NCBI GenBank assembly: GCA_026027325.1
Contig: JAMSLZ010000005.1
Span: forward strand, 1,674,001-1,738,000
Length of the DNA stretch: 64,000 bases
Reading direction: 5' to 3'
Source: Actinomucor elegans
Taxonomy: Eukaryota > Mucoromycota > Mucoromycetes > Mucorales > Mucoraceae
Part shown: positions 25,939-38,875 of the stretch, piece by piece
Position numbering within the stretch: the first letter of the stretch is position 1
Layout: each line of letters opens with the position of its first letter
Notes under the pieces: generated by a model
Seen by the model: only the letters and a program-made list of their open reading frames with translations
The model's database searches: none
What the model was told of the DNA's origin: nothing
Made by a program: the position numbers and the translations under genes

Positions 25939-28270
25939 ATGACCAACCAGATGGTGTCTCGATTCCGAGTCAAAAAGCTCTCGCCCAAGCACCCGCTCCC
26001 CGTTTATAAAGAGTATCAGCTCCCTGACTTGACCGACGCTGCTAATATCCAAAGAGCAGTTCCTCAGATTGAAACAGGTGTTGAAAAAGAAGAAGAAGAA
26101 GAGGTAAGCGTTACTTTCATATATCTTCTTGGTCTCTGTATCATTGTTATTGTTGTTGTTATGGGGGCCTTGAGTAGTGTGTGTGAATTCTTGCGCAGCC
26201 AAATGATTTATAATACAAAATATACAGTGGTCTTGACTAGAATGTCCGACATTAAACCCATTTGTGTTTTAGCATGATCTGCAAGCTGCTATTTCTGCTG
26301 CTCAAGCTGCGGTGACTACAGGTGCTTCGGTAGAAAAGTATATCCCAACACCTGATGCTTCGCGTTTAATACCAAATGAAGAGTATACTGCCTTGTACAA
26401 GAAAAAGTACAAAGAACCCTCTACTCTTATCAGATTTTCATCTACTGTAGAGGATTCTATTGGATGTGCTTATTACATGGATGAACAAGATGAAACTTTT
26501 CTTCAGACTTATAATAAACAGTATCCTGGTGAGATCCTATCTGAAGATCTGTTTGAAAAAATCATGTGGGAGTGCGAATCAATAGCAAACCAACAGTGGC
26601 CGCATCTCAACTTGGTAAAGTCTTTTATTATCTATTCATAACGTTATTATAACCATTAAAAAAATTTTTTTTTCTCCATAGGATCCAAGTCATATTCCTG
26701 ACTATAAGACTTTTTTAGAGCATGTGCCAGATTACTCTACACTGAAAACATTTCCCAATTTGCCTGTAGTGTATGACCATTGGCGCAAGCGTCGTGAAGA
26801 CCGAGGTGGTAATTCTATTATTCCTCAGTTAAAGTTTGAAGAAACTTTAAAGAATGAAGCCGACCCATATGTCTGTTTCCGTAGAAGAGAAACTAAACCC
26901 GTTCGTAAAACAAGACGAACAGACCAGCAATCTCTTGAACGTCTTAGAAAGCTTCGCTCTGAAATGGAAATGTCTCGCAACTTGCTAGAGATGGTTTTAA
27001 GACGAGAAAAGATTCGAAAAGAAGGCCTTATACTTGAGCATACAGTTTTTGACAAAAAGAGGACATTGCAAGATTATCAACGTACTTTGGGTATCAAAGA
27101 AGATGAAGATCTATTACCTTTATCAAAGAAGAAGCGCAAGACATCTCTTGAAGGATCATCAGGGTAAGTCTAGCATTTTTAATCGTATGATTTCATCTTG
27201 TTTAACCTTATTATATATTTTGTAGTGCTACCATCAAGATTCCTCTTCATAAACTAAGAAATAATCTTCGAGTAGACAAATCGCCTGCACAATTAGCTAT
27301 TGAAGCCGAGCTTGCTCGTAAAAAGGAAGCTGATCTTCCTTACGAAGATGTTACAGAGGTAAGATGAACTCCTTTTTATTGTTTCTTTGTTTTGTAACAC
27401 TTTTTTTCCTTTTGTTTCACAGTCGCCTTTTCAACCCTTTCCCTTATCTACACCACAGCAGTTTTACCAATCACTTACGCCTGGCAAAACAAAACCTGCT
27501 GGACCTAAGTTTCGTAAACGTATGGGCAGGTGTGGTCGTGTTTTCATTGATCGTGTTGGTTATAAACCCATTTCTCCTTCAGTTGAGCAAAGTCAGGGTG
27601 GCAAGACCAGACCTTCTGACCCTGTATTTAATCGATATCAGTATGATTCAGACGTGAGTGACGATGAATCCACGGATGAAAAAGAGGTAGATGAAATGGA
27701 TAGCTTGTATTTGAAGCATCGTGTTCAGTTATTATCTGAGACTGAACTTCGCAATCTTGTTACTGTACCTTTCTTGACACCTCACAATATGATCAATATC
27801 AATCAAGCCCGATCTGCTGCCGCTGCTGTAACTGCCGCAACTAATGCACGTCCTTCAGCTACAATGACCCCTCCAACCGCCATGGCACGTGTTCCTTCCC
27901 AGCAGCAGCCATCCAACTCGATTCCTTCTCCATCTCCAGTTAATAGCGTAGTCGGTAACTCATCCGCCGCTATTTCTACCACGCCAATCAAACGCCAAAA
28001 CAGTCGTACCAAAATGACACCCCAGCAAGCTGCAGTTGCCATGGCCAATGGTATGATTGCTGCCAATATGGCTGCCGTCGTCAATAATACCTCTGGAACT
28101 AACAAAGCAGCTATGCAAATGGCCATGGCTGCCGCCCAACAACAACAGCAGCAAAAGCAAATGAATAGTGGTAAGTTAACAATCCTCTCTTTGATATAAC
28201 TAGTATACTAACCCATCACATAGCAAACAAGGCTAAACACAATAACCCACCATTGTCGCTTCATTTCTAG
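25939..28270 (+). CDS. EPL1: Enhancer of polycomb-like protein, NuA4 subunit, 6 exons, 638 aa
   Basis: Scaffold of the NuA4/piccolo histone H4/H2A acetyltransferase. Exons: 25939-26103, 26273-26614, 26682-27163, 27226-27358, 27423-28170, 28224-28270; the sum is 1917 nt. The N-terminal EPL1 domain (about residues 1-215) shows the family start SRFRVKKLSPKHPLPVY, IPTPDASRLIP, YMDEQDETFLQ, PVVYDHWRKRR and DPYVCFRRRETKPVRKTRRTD. A coiled basic helix follows (RLRKLRSEMEMSRNLLEMV). The Epl C-terminal part is Ala/Gln/Ser-rich with MGRCGRVFIDRVG as a conserved island. The first intron is 169 nt, longer than the others. The ATG at 25939 is preferred over a TTG in the same frame. A poly-Gln run near the C-terminus may vary in length. 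Confidence 0.92.
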
Positions 28271-30630
28271 ATTGCTTCCTTTTTTCATTATACACTTGTA
28301 CAGATTCCCTTTTGTAAATTATGCTTTTCTCTCTCTCTTTTTTTTTCTACTTTTCTTTTCTTATTCATTATTACAAAGCTACAAGCGGTCCTATCAACCC
28401 ATTCACCCCTACACTTATAAATAGCACACGTTATACCAGATTAAAGTACAAATCACACCCAGCATTGTAGTAATAATTGCATTAAAAACCCACTATTTAA
28501 CAATAAAGAATAATGGTTCATCAATGACTATATGTTTTTAATTGGTTTAATGAGACATTTCATTACGGAAATTGATGTTTTTTTCTTACAGCTTAAGTGG
28601 TTACTGACTGGGTAGAAAATATCAGTAAATCAAGAGGTTTTTTTTAATTAGATCATTTCATTGAAGAAGGTTATATAAATCAACTAGTAAACGTAAGCTG
28701 TTGCAAGTAATAATTGTATTAATTAGAGTTGAATTAAGATGCAGCAGGTTATTTTAAACATGAACTTGTATTAATCAAATGCGACATTTGACCAGGATCA
28801 GCTATAAACATTTAATTTACAGATTACATGTTAAAATATGAGATGCATGTAATTTATGGCACATTCTTAAATTGGAGTATATTCATTGTAAGTCATCTGA
28901 TTATTGCTTTTAGTAGACATGACATGTCATTCTAAACATGCTTTAGTCATCAGATGCGACATCAAATTAAAATCACTTGAATATTATAATGTTTAAACTG
29001 GGCCAGTTTCGGAAAAATCCATATTGCCATACTCCTTAGCCCAAATTCTTAAAAGCTCATTTTTTGTGAAACATAGAAATTACAATCCCAAGGAATAAAC
29101 TGCACGTAAGTAGATAATGTATATTTGATAGTATACAAATATACCATTGTTGTATACATTTTTATCATACAAAACACACGAGTTATGGATGTGTTTAAAA
29201 AAAGCAAGAAAAATCGAGCTTTTTTTATACTAAGTTTTGCATATTTAAGAATGCTACAGGTATAATATAAATTTTCTTAAATCCCAAGTTTATTACGATG
29301 GAAACTTGTTTTTTTCCCTTTTTTAAATGAGCCCAAAACTAGTGTATTTTTTAAGGCGAAATATACGGCAAATATATATTCATATACTATTAACTATATA
29401 TTATACATATACATATAACATGTCTAGGAAAAGCTTTCTTTGCGCTTCACAAAAAAGAAGAATCTCCAATATTTGGGCTTAAGGTATACTTTCTTGGCAT
29501 TTTTTCTTTCTTAACTTCCCTACATTGATAGATTTTGATTTACATCACATCTAATGACTAGTATATACTCTAATTGAATTTAAAATCTATTTGAGTTAGC
29601 ATTTGGTTGATTTACAATGAATATACCAATTTAAGGATGTATCGTAAACCATACGTATTTCGTATAATATAATTTAGTGCTAATGACCTAAGGTATTTCT
29701 ATTATTCTCAATAGTATCGCATCTGATGAGTAATTGAAAGTTTTAGATGTCTGTAGTAATAATAGAATCTCACAGAATGTAGGGGTGTTTTGTTGTATAA
29801 GTTAAAAGAAAGACCAACAACTCTCAATTGCACTCTCAGAAATGTCATATAGTATACTATATGATTAAATATCAGATTGCATGGACTAGGTTATTATATC
29901 CTGATGTGTGGTGGGATAATAAAGATATACCTTGCCCTCGATGGTGGTATTATGCAATTGGTAGCACGAAAATCGTCAGTAATCCACGCAAAAAATGAGC
30001 TATTGAATCTACAAGAACTTTTGTTTAACTAAAGCATATTATATTTGTCAATAATTAACTTTTAATTACATATATTTCATATAAACGATGCATACGGATC
30101 AAATTATCTAAAAGTGTCTCGACCGATAATTTAATGAGTAATCCATGCTCATAATGAGCAGCTGTATTTTTCTTTTCTTAAATAACCTTTTGTTAATTGA
30201 AATTCAATTGATATATTTGAACAATTAGCTATAAGTCATACATTTTGTATAATGTATACTCTCAATCAATTCTAGCTAAAAGTCGCGTCAATTAACTGGT
30301 CCATAAAACCAAGATGCACTGATATTATAGCTTTCATTTGAAGGATAGATTCTGTGAACTGAAATTGTTCTATTTTCCTGCCTGTCAAATTCATAGTAAA
30401 ATTGTATTAAATACTGCAATAAGCCTGTATCTAACTTTTTACGAACTTTATTCCAACTTATGGCCACTATAGAAACTTTGTTGTTTCATTTCAAAAGTTT
30501 ATTTATAATTCATTTAAATAGATATGATATGATGAAATAGTATCATATATATAAATACATTCATCTTTTCGTTCCAGACGTTGTAGGGAGAGGAGGGGGC
30601 TATCATTCTTTTTATGCTTAGATATCAATT
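28271..30630. other. 2.4 kb gene-free region between EPL1 and the chitinase gene
   Basis: A convergent intergenic region dominated by TIR-family sequence (28738-30167). No ORF looks real. Confidence 0.6.
28738..30167. mobile_element. Composite or nested TIR-family element, about 1.4 kb
   Basis: The left end at 28738 reads GATGCAGCAGGTTATTTTAA and then ATCAAATGCGACATTTGACC. A second left-type end follows at about 28920-28970 (GTCATTCTAAACATG, CATCAGATGCGACATC). Right-type ends are at about 29717 (ATCGCATCTGATGAG), 29980-30005 (CGCAAAAAATGAGCTATTGA) and 30141-30167 (CCATGCTCATAATGAGCAGC). Several ends in both orientations suggest insertion of one copy into another. No transposase was recognised inside. 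Confidence 0.55.
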
Positions 30631-32430
30631 TTACTTGAAGCGCAAAGAGGCAGGGTTAGGTGCAACAAATACACCAGAATTGATACTACCCTTGACATTG
30701 ACGACGAGAGACATACTCGTGTTATAGGCATTTTGGGCTTGAATACGAACCTTATTACCGACTTGTCTGATGTTACCACTATCAACTTGATTAAACTTGA
30801 CATTTCCAGGAGCAGTGAATTCAATGGTCACGAGTTTGTTGAAAGGCTTGGTGGTGACACGTCGAGCATTAATAACTGCTTCAAAAGCTTTGGCAGTAGC
30901 ATTACTGACGGTGAGTTGAGTAGCAACCTGAGATGCTTTGTAAGGCTTGGGAACTGCACCACTCTTGTTAAGGCTTTGAAGGGAAATTTCCTGTGCGCTA
31001 ACAGAAGAGCATGTGCTGGAACCAGAAGTATAACCACAGTAAACGGAGGCACCATCAGTGGTAGACATACAGCTAGTACCAGAAGGACAAGAAGTGATAG
31101 ACCATTTACCGTAAAGACAGACGGCATAGGCTCCACCAGTAGTACATTCGTACTTGCCTTCAGTGGAACAAGCTTGACCAGCAGCAGGGCAGGAGCCTGG
31201 AGTGGAAGTGGAAGTAGGACTAGCAGAGCTGGTAGTCTTGGTACTAGTGGAGGGTACAGAGCTACTGGAAGAAACGGTAGTAGTAACCTTGGTGCTTGTG
31301 GTGCCACCACCAGATCCCTTAACGAGAGAGTATAGTTGAGAGGCAAAGTTACCGTTGGCCCAAGCTTGTGAAGCATCCCAAACAGAGACGCCACCAAAAG
31401 TACCAGGGTACTGAGAAGCGAGTTGAGGAACAATGTTTTGAATAGTAGTAATGGGAACGTAACCACTACCAGCTGCACTAGGAGCGCCAGGAACAGTGAA
31501 GTAGATCTTTACGTTCTTATTTGGAGACTTGGTCGTAGCCCAGTTAGCCCAAGTGTCAAAGTTGAACGAGCCACCAGCAGCAGAACAATAATTATTGTAG
31601 AATTGAACGTTGACGAAATCAAAACCAACGGCATCAATGACAGAACCAAGAATGAGATCGGGGAAAGGACATTGAGGAGCAGAACCGACCAAAAATCCTG
31701 CTGGGAACTTGGAACGAACAGCATTTACAAAGGCCTATCGTGGATATTAAAAAATGAATACGCTATTGAAATAGGTTTTTATATCAAATTTACTTACAAC
31801 GTAGCCGGTAGATGGACCGCCTTCAATATCGAGATCAACACCATCAATGACTGAATCACCAAAAGGACGGTATTGGTGATTTCCACCACCAAACATATCC
31901 CAGATAGTTTGGGCAAAGGTTTGACCTTGGGCATCGCTAGTAAAACCGTAAGAGCCAGCGGCACCACCAAGGGATAAGACAACCTTGATGCCTTTTTCTT
32001 GACAGGTCTTAATATCTATACAATAATAAATTATTTTAGTGTACTTTCAGTTGATTGTTCAGGGTATACGAACCATTTCCAATAGCTGGACATGTAAGTA
32101 AGGTAGTTCCAGGGAAGGTGGTTTCACAGGCATTGGAAAGATTAATACCAGGAAGCCCACCAACATTGAAGACGTGAAGGAAAGATACGAGAACAATATC
32201 AGCTTGTCCAGAATTACAATAAGAAGCCAAAGTTCCTTGAGTGGATCCTCCGCCAGCAGAGTTCTAGATAATATATATTAATACAACCGATTTGTTATTA
32301 TCATGAGCCTGAAAGCACTTACTTGACCCCAATAGTACATAACATTGGGACCATTAGCGGTATAAGCAGCTTGTACACTAATAGATGACAATAAAGCAGC
32401 AGCAGCAATTCCAAGAGCGCGCATTAACAT
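30631..32430 (-). CDS. Secreted GH18 chitinase with CBM19-like module, 4 exons, 539 aa
   Basis: Endo- or exochitinase of glycoside hydrolase family 18 (class III / plant-type fold). Exons: 32430-32323, 32263-32074, 32015-31798, 31734-30631; the sum is 1620 nt. A signal peptide covers about residues 1-21 ([18 protein letters not shown] starts the mature domain). The catalytic motif [10 protein letters not shown] lies at 157-166 with the acid Glu at about 164; the other family marks are [15 protein letters not shown] and VQFYNNYC. After the catalytic domain come a Ser/Thr-rich linker and a Cys-rich CBM19-like chitin-binding module ([28 protein letters not shown]). A C-terminal ~105-residue region follows ([13 protein letters not shown] to ASLRFK), of the kind found at the end of Mucorales chitinases. 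Likely role: wall remodelling or nutrient chitin use. The donor of intron 2 is GTTCGT. Confidence 0.92.
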
Positions 32431-35205
32431 GATTGGGTATTTGTTTGAAGGGAAAAGTAAAAAGAAAGTGGAAGGTTATTGAAAGAAGAAAACCTCAAGA
32501 TTTGCTTTGAGTATTTATATGATACAATCTTCATGCTAATTGTCTGAGGATAGAGAGTCTTATAGTTACACTTCTCTATGATAACCAAGGGACACAAAGG
32601 TATTAGTAAAATGACGAATAATTTGGCTTTGTTACATAGGCTGGATCGTCTGATGCATTGTTACCAGGCTCTGCTTACATTATTATTGCCATTATCACTA
32701 TTAACGCATATATTATTATGGAGTTATTTGACCTGATTGATTGGAGTCCGTCGAATAAGCGTTTTGCATTGGCACTACTAAATTTGTATAGATATACTAA
32801 TAAATAAAAACATGTGATATAGATATAAAATTTATAGTTTCAGCTTCACTTGGCTTCAAGGATTTATGGTGATCTTGAATGAATGGCGCCGCTCTTGTTA
32901 TCCTGTAAATTATTTTTTAAAAAAATAAGGCCAACATAAGATGTTATTATCCTTTATTCTATGACGTATAGTATTTTGAATATTGCCATAGTATTAAATT
33001 AAAGCAACTGGTTCCTTATTGCCTGCAGTTAATACTGTGATTTTTTCATTTCCCTAGATGTACAACGTTGTAACACTAGTATTCTCAGGGTGATCGAAAG
33101 TCTTTGAGGTCTGTAGTAAATGTTATTACTACCGATCAAATGTGATACATGCAACCAAATAGGGACAAATGTTAATTTTCTATTATGAGAGGTGCAATTT
33201 TTTCGATCAGTGCAAGGTTGAACGTAGTTCTTGTATTCCAACTCCATGGTTAATAAATTAAATAATCTGATTTCAAATTATATTAAAGGTTATCTTAAAT
33301 ACCAACTAGCAAAGATGCATACCCTATTTCTTAATTCAAGATATGGATATTATGTAACAAGTAACCATAAAGGCTCAATTAGCTTTAGTAAAGGCTCTAA
33401 CTGTGTATGTGATGGTCGAACCACAACGAGCATGAGTACTTACCCTTCCTTAATCCACATACGGGTGTTACATTTAGATATATTGCAAGTATTATATAAG
33501 CCGCCGGGCCGTTTAACATGAACCTATGCTGTGAGTACGTTGTAAATGTTAACTGAATCAATAACATTACTTGTTTTTTTGGATAATATGTATTTAATTG
33601 CAATAGAAAATATGCTTAATTTATTTCCAATAATACACAGTGAGTCCTATATTTCACTGGTCCTTAAAAGGTTATCTTTCTCTAAAAACCTTCACATTCG
33701 CAGGGTCGTTGTGATACAAAAATTTAACCAATTGATTCGTCACACTACACATAATCCTATAGTTGTGGAGTCTATGTACCTGACGTCCGTATCTTTATCA
33801 AACTTAAGCGTTTCACGGCATAGCATGTGTATTCTGTTTTCTTATGCAAAATCATAAGCTTACGTTTAGCACGAGCCCTATTACTTTATTTCATCAAACA
33901 TAGATATAAGCATTGACTCATCTTATAGTTTGCATGGTAAGCTTATGTCGTATAGAAGCATATATTACGATAGCCAAGTGTATCTTTACAGATTGGCATT
34001 TCATGGAATATATTATTTTATTACTCCATATAAAAGTATAATGAATTGAAACCTCTGATATACTTGAATTACATTCTGATTATGTACGCAACCCTGTACT
34101 CGGTAAGTTGAAAAAAAGGACGACGCTTCAGTATCACAAAGCCAACGTAAGCTTACTCAAGATGAACAGCAGACCGAGGAGTTTCAAGCATTTCCACGGA
34201 TACAACATCATGCAAATATTCTACAATATTCATAGAACATAATCGATCACTTGTTCCTCGAATACAATGCGAACTATTATATGTTTTGAAATTAATAATA
34301 TCTATTTAAAGCAAATGTCTATAGACACTTCAAAAAAATACATGATGACTTGTCAGAGATTAGTAATAACCTTGGCTAGTTTTTAGTACTACTAACACTG
34401 TACCCTAAGGTAATTTGCTCTACTTAAATGGCCGATTGCTTTATACAGCTACTTGATTCTTATTGTACATACGCATACCTAAACATTAAAACTTTTGAAA
34501 TGCAGCAGTAGAGGATATCAACAGTGATTATGATAAGTAATTGCCTTACTGCTCGTCTAAGCTCCCTTCGAACTTTCTATTTGTCGTGAATACAGCAAGG
34601 ATACTATAATATATTATTGATAATCTTAAAGTAGCTTCTTAGGACTCGATAGATGATACATATTTCCTTATTCGAGTTTCATCAACCACTGTAATACAGG
34701 GCAAAGAAGATTATCGGGAAGCCTCATACCTTTTTTATGTTTGCTCAGTCCATTATCGTGCAAAAGTTAATAGGTTCATTAAATTGTATTCGAACCTACT
34801 TGAAAACTTCAAGAGTAAAAGTGAGAAAAGGTTCACTTTATAAAGCCACAGTTCATTATCCAAAACATAATCTCTGATCACAACACGCTCCTTCATTTAT
34901 TTGGTAAACAATGACTAAGTTTATTATACATAGGTACAGTATAAAATAACCTAGTCTAGCAATTTCCAGATCTAAAACATCAAACAATAAAACATCTGCT
35001 GTATATTTAAAATTGTCCCGAGGAACTACTTTAGTTGTCGCATCAACTTCCATTTCAGATGAAAATGAGATATTCTACATGAGGATGACGCATATAAAGC
35101 AGCCCCGTGGCTACAGTAGTATTAAAAAGCTATTTTTATTGAAAATATGTAGGACTTTATGAAATAACGAATAATGACATACTAGGTTTCGATAAAATTT
35201 ATTCA
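32431..35205. other. 2.8 kb gene-free region upstream of the chitinase gene
   Basis: The first few hundred bases are the chitinase promoter. A weak TIR-family-like piece lies near 33115-33150 (CCGATCAAATGTGATACATG). ORFs at 33231-33521, 33397-33603, 33546-33857 and 34856-35053 were inspected; none shows a recognisable domain. Otherwise AT-rich sequence with nothing I can name. Confidence 0.5.
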
Positions 35206-36267
35206 TTATGCTACATCGAATTCAACCATATATTTCTTCATGCCATCCTGAAAGCATCCTAGCCACCGAATCAACTCGGAGTTACATTCGTTTCCTTTGA
35301 CCTGGTTGAGGCAATGAGCAAGGACTTGTATATTGAGGATATCCCAAGGCCCTCCTCGAGAAATAGGATTTATATGATCAAAAGTTAGAAAAAAAGGATG
35401 AGGAGGCCTTTTGTTTGAATGATGCGTCCAGTTTCCGCGGACACCACTTACTGCGCATAGAGCATTAGATTTTCCCATCAACTCAAACAATTCTAGGCTT
35501 GTAGCAAGCTCTTGTAAATGACTTTCTTTCAACTTAGCTTCAGTCCTTTGTTTCTTAATTCTTGTTCTCATTAATCGATATGCTCGGAGACTGCGTTGAT
35601 AGCGCTCTTCGTCATTTGCATAATCATCCCGCAAGCAATAGTTTTGGTTTGGAATTGATACAGAAGTGTAATTTTCATGTTTAGAAAGAGATGATAGGTC
35701 TTCAGACCCATATCTAGTAGGGATATAGCACTGCTCTATGCTGCAGTTCAGCAATTTGCATTTGATTTCAAGTTGGGATTCAAAATCTTGATAAGGCCCA
35801 AACAATCTAGCTTGATTTATCAGGGTCCGATGATTCTTTTTATATTTCAGTAAAGTTTAGAGGTATGACACTTACCTGCAGCAACCCAAACAAACGCCTT
35901 TGTTATTTGGGCAGGGTGAAGACAACGGATATAATGTATTAAGCATTTGTCCACATCGCCAGCAAAGACCCTGATGACGATTTAAACTGTTTAGATGGAT
36001 ATTATTCTTGTAGAATGTATCGTAATTTGTTATAAGATATGTTTTCTTTGTGCCAACTACAGTAGCAAAATTTCTTCTACATGCAATGTCACCTTGCTTA
36101 TGTATAAAGTTAACGGTGGATGAAAATTTTGAACGTCGAAGTATACTATGAGATGCTAGTTTCAAAATATTGTAAACCATATTCCTTGTTATCAATAATA
36201 TTTTACGAAACATAGAAGAATTTTTAAAAAAAAAGCACTTCATCAGTGCATGAAGCAAGTTCAGCAT
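35206..36267 (-). CDS. Zinc-ribbon / HNH-type protein with possible mitochondrial presequence, 2 exons
   Basis: Exons 36267-35876 and 35806-35206; the sum is 993 nt, 330 aa (312 aa if the Met at 36213 is used). The N-terminus from Met36213 (MFRKILLITRNMVYNILKLA, then RRSKFSS) is basic, lacks acidic residues and looks like a mitochondrial targeting sequence. A zinc-ribbon-like motif follows: CWRCG, about 13 residues, then a further Cys and CLGCC at the splice junction. The middle is basic and helical (RYQRSLRAYRLMRTRIKKQR). The C-terminal third resembles an HNH fold: CAVSG, TFDHINPISRGG, DILNIQVLAHCLNQVKG. The D-H, central N and final Asn/Lys positions fit HNH nucleases. No exact family was recognised. 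It could be a mitochondrial or nuclear DNA-processing nuclease or a domesticated homing-endonuclease-like protein; function is not assigned. Confidence 0.7.
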
Positions 36268-37146
36268 TATATAAGGTAAACTGCGATAAATTAAGAGATC
36301 TGATGATAAAGCTTAGGTTAAATAATAGAGAGTTGGCATTGATTAGCACAAGTTACAAAACTTGATATAATGCTAGTATATATATATTGAAATAATAAAA
36401 AGCGTATAGACTAACTGAAATGAACATCTATTGTAAACTTAGAGCAGCTTGTTTTTTCTATGCATTGACCAAGCCACGAAAAATACATGTATTTTATAGT
36501 TAATCATCGTTAAATGTGATATAGTGATTGTATTACATTTAATCAATGCTTCTAATATAACCAGAAGTTCATTCCAAACACAGAGCACTAATCAAATGTG
36601 ACATTTAATTGGGATCAGCTTTCAGATCAAAGTCAATTATAGATGAGTTTAATGTATTAGCCCAAGATTCAACGAGGCACAGAAGCTCATTTGAATCCAA
36701 AATACTTTGTAGTTGGCAATGCCATTTAATCAGCCTATAAACTTATAGATCTCACTGCCGATCTCAGTCAAATATTGCATTTAATTAATATTCCATGATC
36801 TGAATGAGTCGTATATACGGCAAAAGGATAAGTTTAGCTCTTTTACGTTCTTATGTTAACTTTGATGTGCACATTAGTAATCTCATCAGCCAAATTGTAT
36901 ATTAATTGAATTTGACGATTCTGTGGACATATTCCGCCAAGTAGTTTTCGTAACAAGAAATAGTGACTTGAATGCTAGCATCTACCATAACAAGTATGAT
37001 ATAAAAAACTATATATCAACACTTTAAAGTATTATAGAATGTCAAAGACAAAGAGAACTAAAAAAATTATTCTTTTTAAATTGTTTTATTATATTTAACA
37101 AAAGTATTAAAACACTTTTAAAGGATTCAAGTTACAATGAAGTAAT
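36268..37146. other. Intergenic region between the HNH gene and TEF1
   Basis: Contains a short TIR element (36555-36818) plus upstream sequence of the HNH gene and 3' flank of TEF1. No other feature seen. Confidence 0.55.
36555..36818. mobile_element. MITE-like TIR element, about 260 bp
   Basis: The left end (AGAAGTTCATTCCAAACA, then ATCAAATGTGACATTTAATT) and the inverted right end (GATCTCAGTCAAATATTGCA, then CCATGATCTGAATGAG) face each other about 260 bp apart. This is the smallest complete-looking copy, with no coding capacity. Outer boundaries are uncertain by a few bases. Confidence 0.65.
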
Positions 37147-38800
37147 TTATTTCTTGGAAGCCTTGGCAGCGGCCTTGGTGACCTTACCAGCCTTGTCAAC
37201 CTTCTCGACGGCCTTGATGACACCGACAGCGACGGTTTGACGCATATCACGGACAGCGAAACGACCAAGAGGAGGGTAGTCAGTATAAGCTTCAACACAC
37301 ATGGGCTTGGAAGGAATCATCTTGACGATAGCAGAGTCACCAGACTTGACGAACTTGGGAGCATCTTCCATCTTCTTACCTGTAAACATAAAAAGAAGAA
37401 TGAGTTAAATAGATTCACAAACAAAGAATAAACCACTTTCTTCAAAAAGTAGAAGCTGAAAAAAAAGTATTTGCATGAAAAGCAATGCTTCTCAACTAAC
37501 AAAACCACTTTTCCCCCAACAACTCAACCTCTTTGATAACAGTGATAACATAAATTAAGAACAATAAAACTTACCGGAACGACGATCAATCTTCTCAATG
37601 AGTTCAGCGAACTTACAGGCGATGTGAGCGGTGTGACAATCGAGGACTGGTGCGTAACCAGCAGAGATTTGACCGGGGTGGTTCAAGATAATAACTTGAG
37701 CGGTGAAAGAAGCAGATTCCTTAGCGGGATCGTTCTTGGAGTCGGAACAGACGTTACCACGACGGATATCCTTGACGGAGACGTTCTTGACGTTGAAACC
37801 GACGTTGTCACCGGGGAGACCTTCAGTGAGGGTTTCGTGGTGCATTTCGACGGACTTGACTTCAGTGGTGACAGCAGCGGGAGCGAAGTTGACAACCATA
37901 CCAGCCTTGATAGTACCGGTTTCGACACGACCAACAGGGACCGTACCAATACCACCAATCTTGTAGACATCTTGGAGGGGAAGACGGAGAGGCTTGTCGG
38001 AAGGACGGGTAGGAGGCTCAATAGCATCAATAGCTTGGAGGAGAGTCTTACCGGTGGAGGAACCAGCCTTGGTTTCCTTGTTCCATCCCTTGAACCAGGG
38101 CATGTTCTTGGACTCTTCCAACATGTTATCACCGTGCCAGCCAGAGATGGGGACGAAAGGAACAGACTTGGGGTTGAAACCAATCTTCTTGATGAAAGAA
38201 GAGACTTCCTTGACGATTTCGGTGTAACGAGCTTCGGACCACTTGGTGGTATCCATCTTGTTGATAGCAACAATCAATTGACGGACACCCAAGGTGAAGG
38301 CAAGAAGAGCGTGTTCACGGGTTTGACCATCCTTGGAAATACCAGCTTCGAATTCACCAGTACCACCAGCAATGATAAGAATAGCACAATCGGCTTGAGA
38401 AGTACCAGTAATCATGTTCTTGATGAAATCACGATGGCCGGGAGCATCAATAACGGTGACGTTGTACTTGGGGGTCTCGAACTTCCAGAGAGCAATATCG
38501 ATAGTGATACCACGCTCACGTTCGGCCTTGAGCTTATCAAGAACCCAAGCGTACTTGAAAGAACCCTTACCGAGTTCGGCAGCTTCCTTCTCGAACTTTT
38601 CGATGGTACGCTTATCAATACCACCACACTTGTAAATCAAGTGACCAGTAGTAGTAGATTTACCCTATTAAAAGGAATCATATTAGTAAAGACGTTTCTG
38701 AAAAAAAATTTTCTAGGCAGATGGTAAAAAAAAGCCTTTTACTTACGGAATCGACGTGACCGATGACGACGACGTTAACGTGAGTCTTCTCCTTACCCAT
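37147..38800 (-). CDS. TEF1: Translation elongation factor 1-alpha, 3 exons, 458 aa
   Basis: GTPase that delivers aminoacyl-tRNA to the ribosome. Exons: 38800-38747, 38664-37575, 37379-37147; the sum is 1377 nt. G1 motif GHVDSGKST (residues 14-22) is split by intron 1. Switch region [21 protein letters not shown] and NKMD follow, then domains II and III through the Lys-rich C-terminus KAAAKASKK. Length is the standard 458. Codon use is strongly biased to C/G-ending codons for several residues, unlike neighbours, as expected for a very highly expressed gene. Intron 2 is 195 nt, long for this window. A CCAAT sequence (plus strand about 39000-39004) lies 200 bp upstream. A TGGA tetranucleotide run is in the 5' leader. 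Confidence 0.98.
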
Positions 38801-38845
38801 TGCGACTATAGTATAAAAGACGTAGGTAAGTACATTTGATGACTG

Positions 38846-38875
38846 ATGGATGGATGGATGGATGGTGGATGGATC
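38846..38875. repeat. TGGA tetranucleotide repeat in the TEF1 5' leader
   Basis: Imperfect tandem TGGA units (GATGGATGGATGGATGG and neighbours) just upstream of the TEF1 ATG, in the expected 5' UTR or core promoter. Confidence 0.75.

Noticed and set aside
30733..31478. Long ORFs antisense or frame-shifted in the chitinase gene
   Set aside because: They overlap an unambiguous GH18/CBM19 coding frame and read as Ser/Thr/Leu-biased shadows.
33231..33857. Three overlapping ORFs suspected to be a retroelement relic
   Set aside because: No reverse transcriptase, integrase or transposase motif could be found on either strand.
37624..38727. 367-codon ORF antisense to TEF1
   Set aside because: Codon-biased EF-1alpha genes routinely leave long antisense ORFs; the translation is low in family resemblance and mirrors TEF1 codons.
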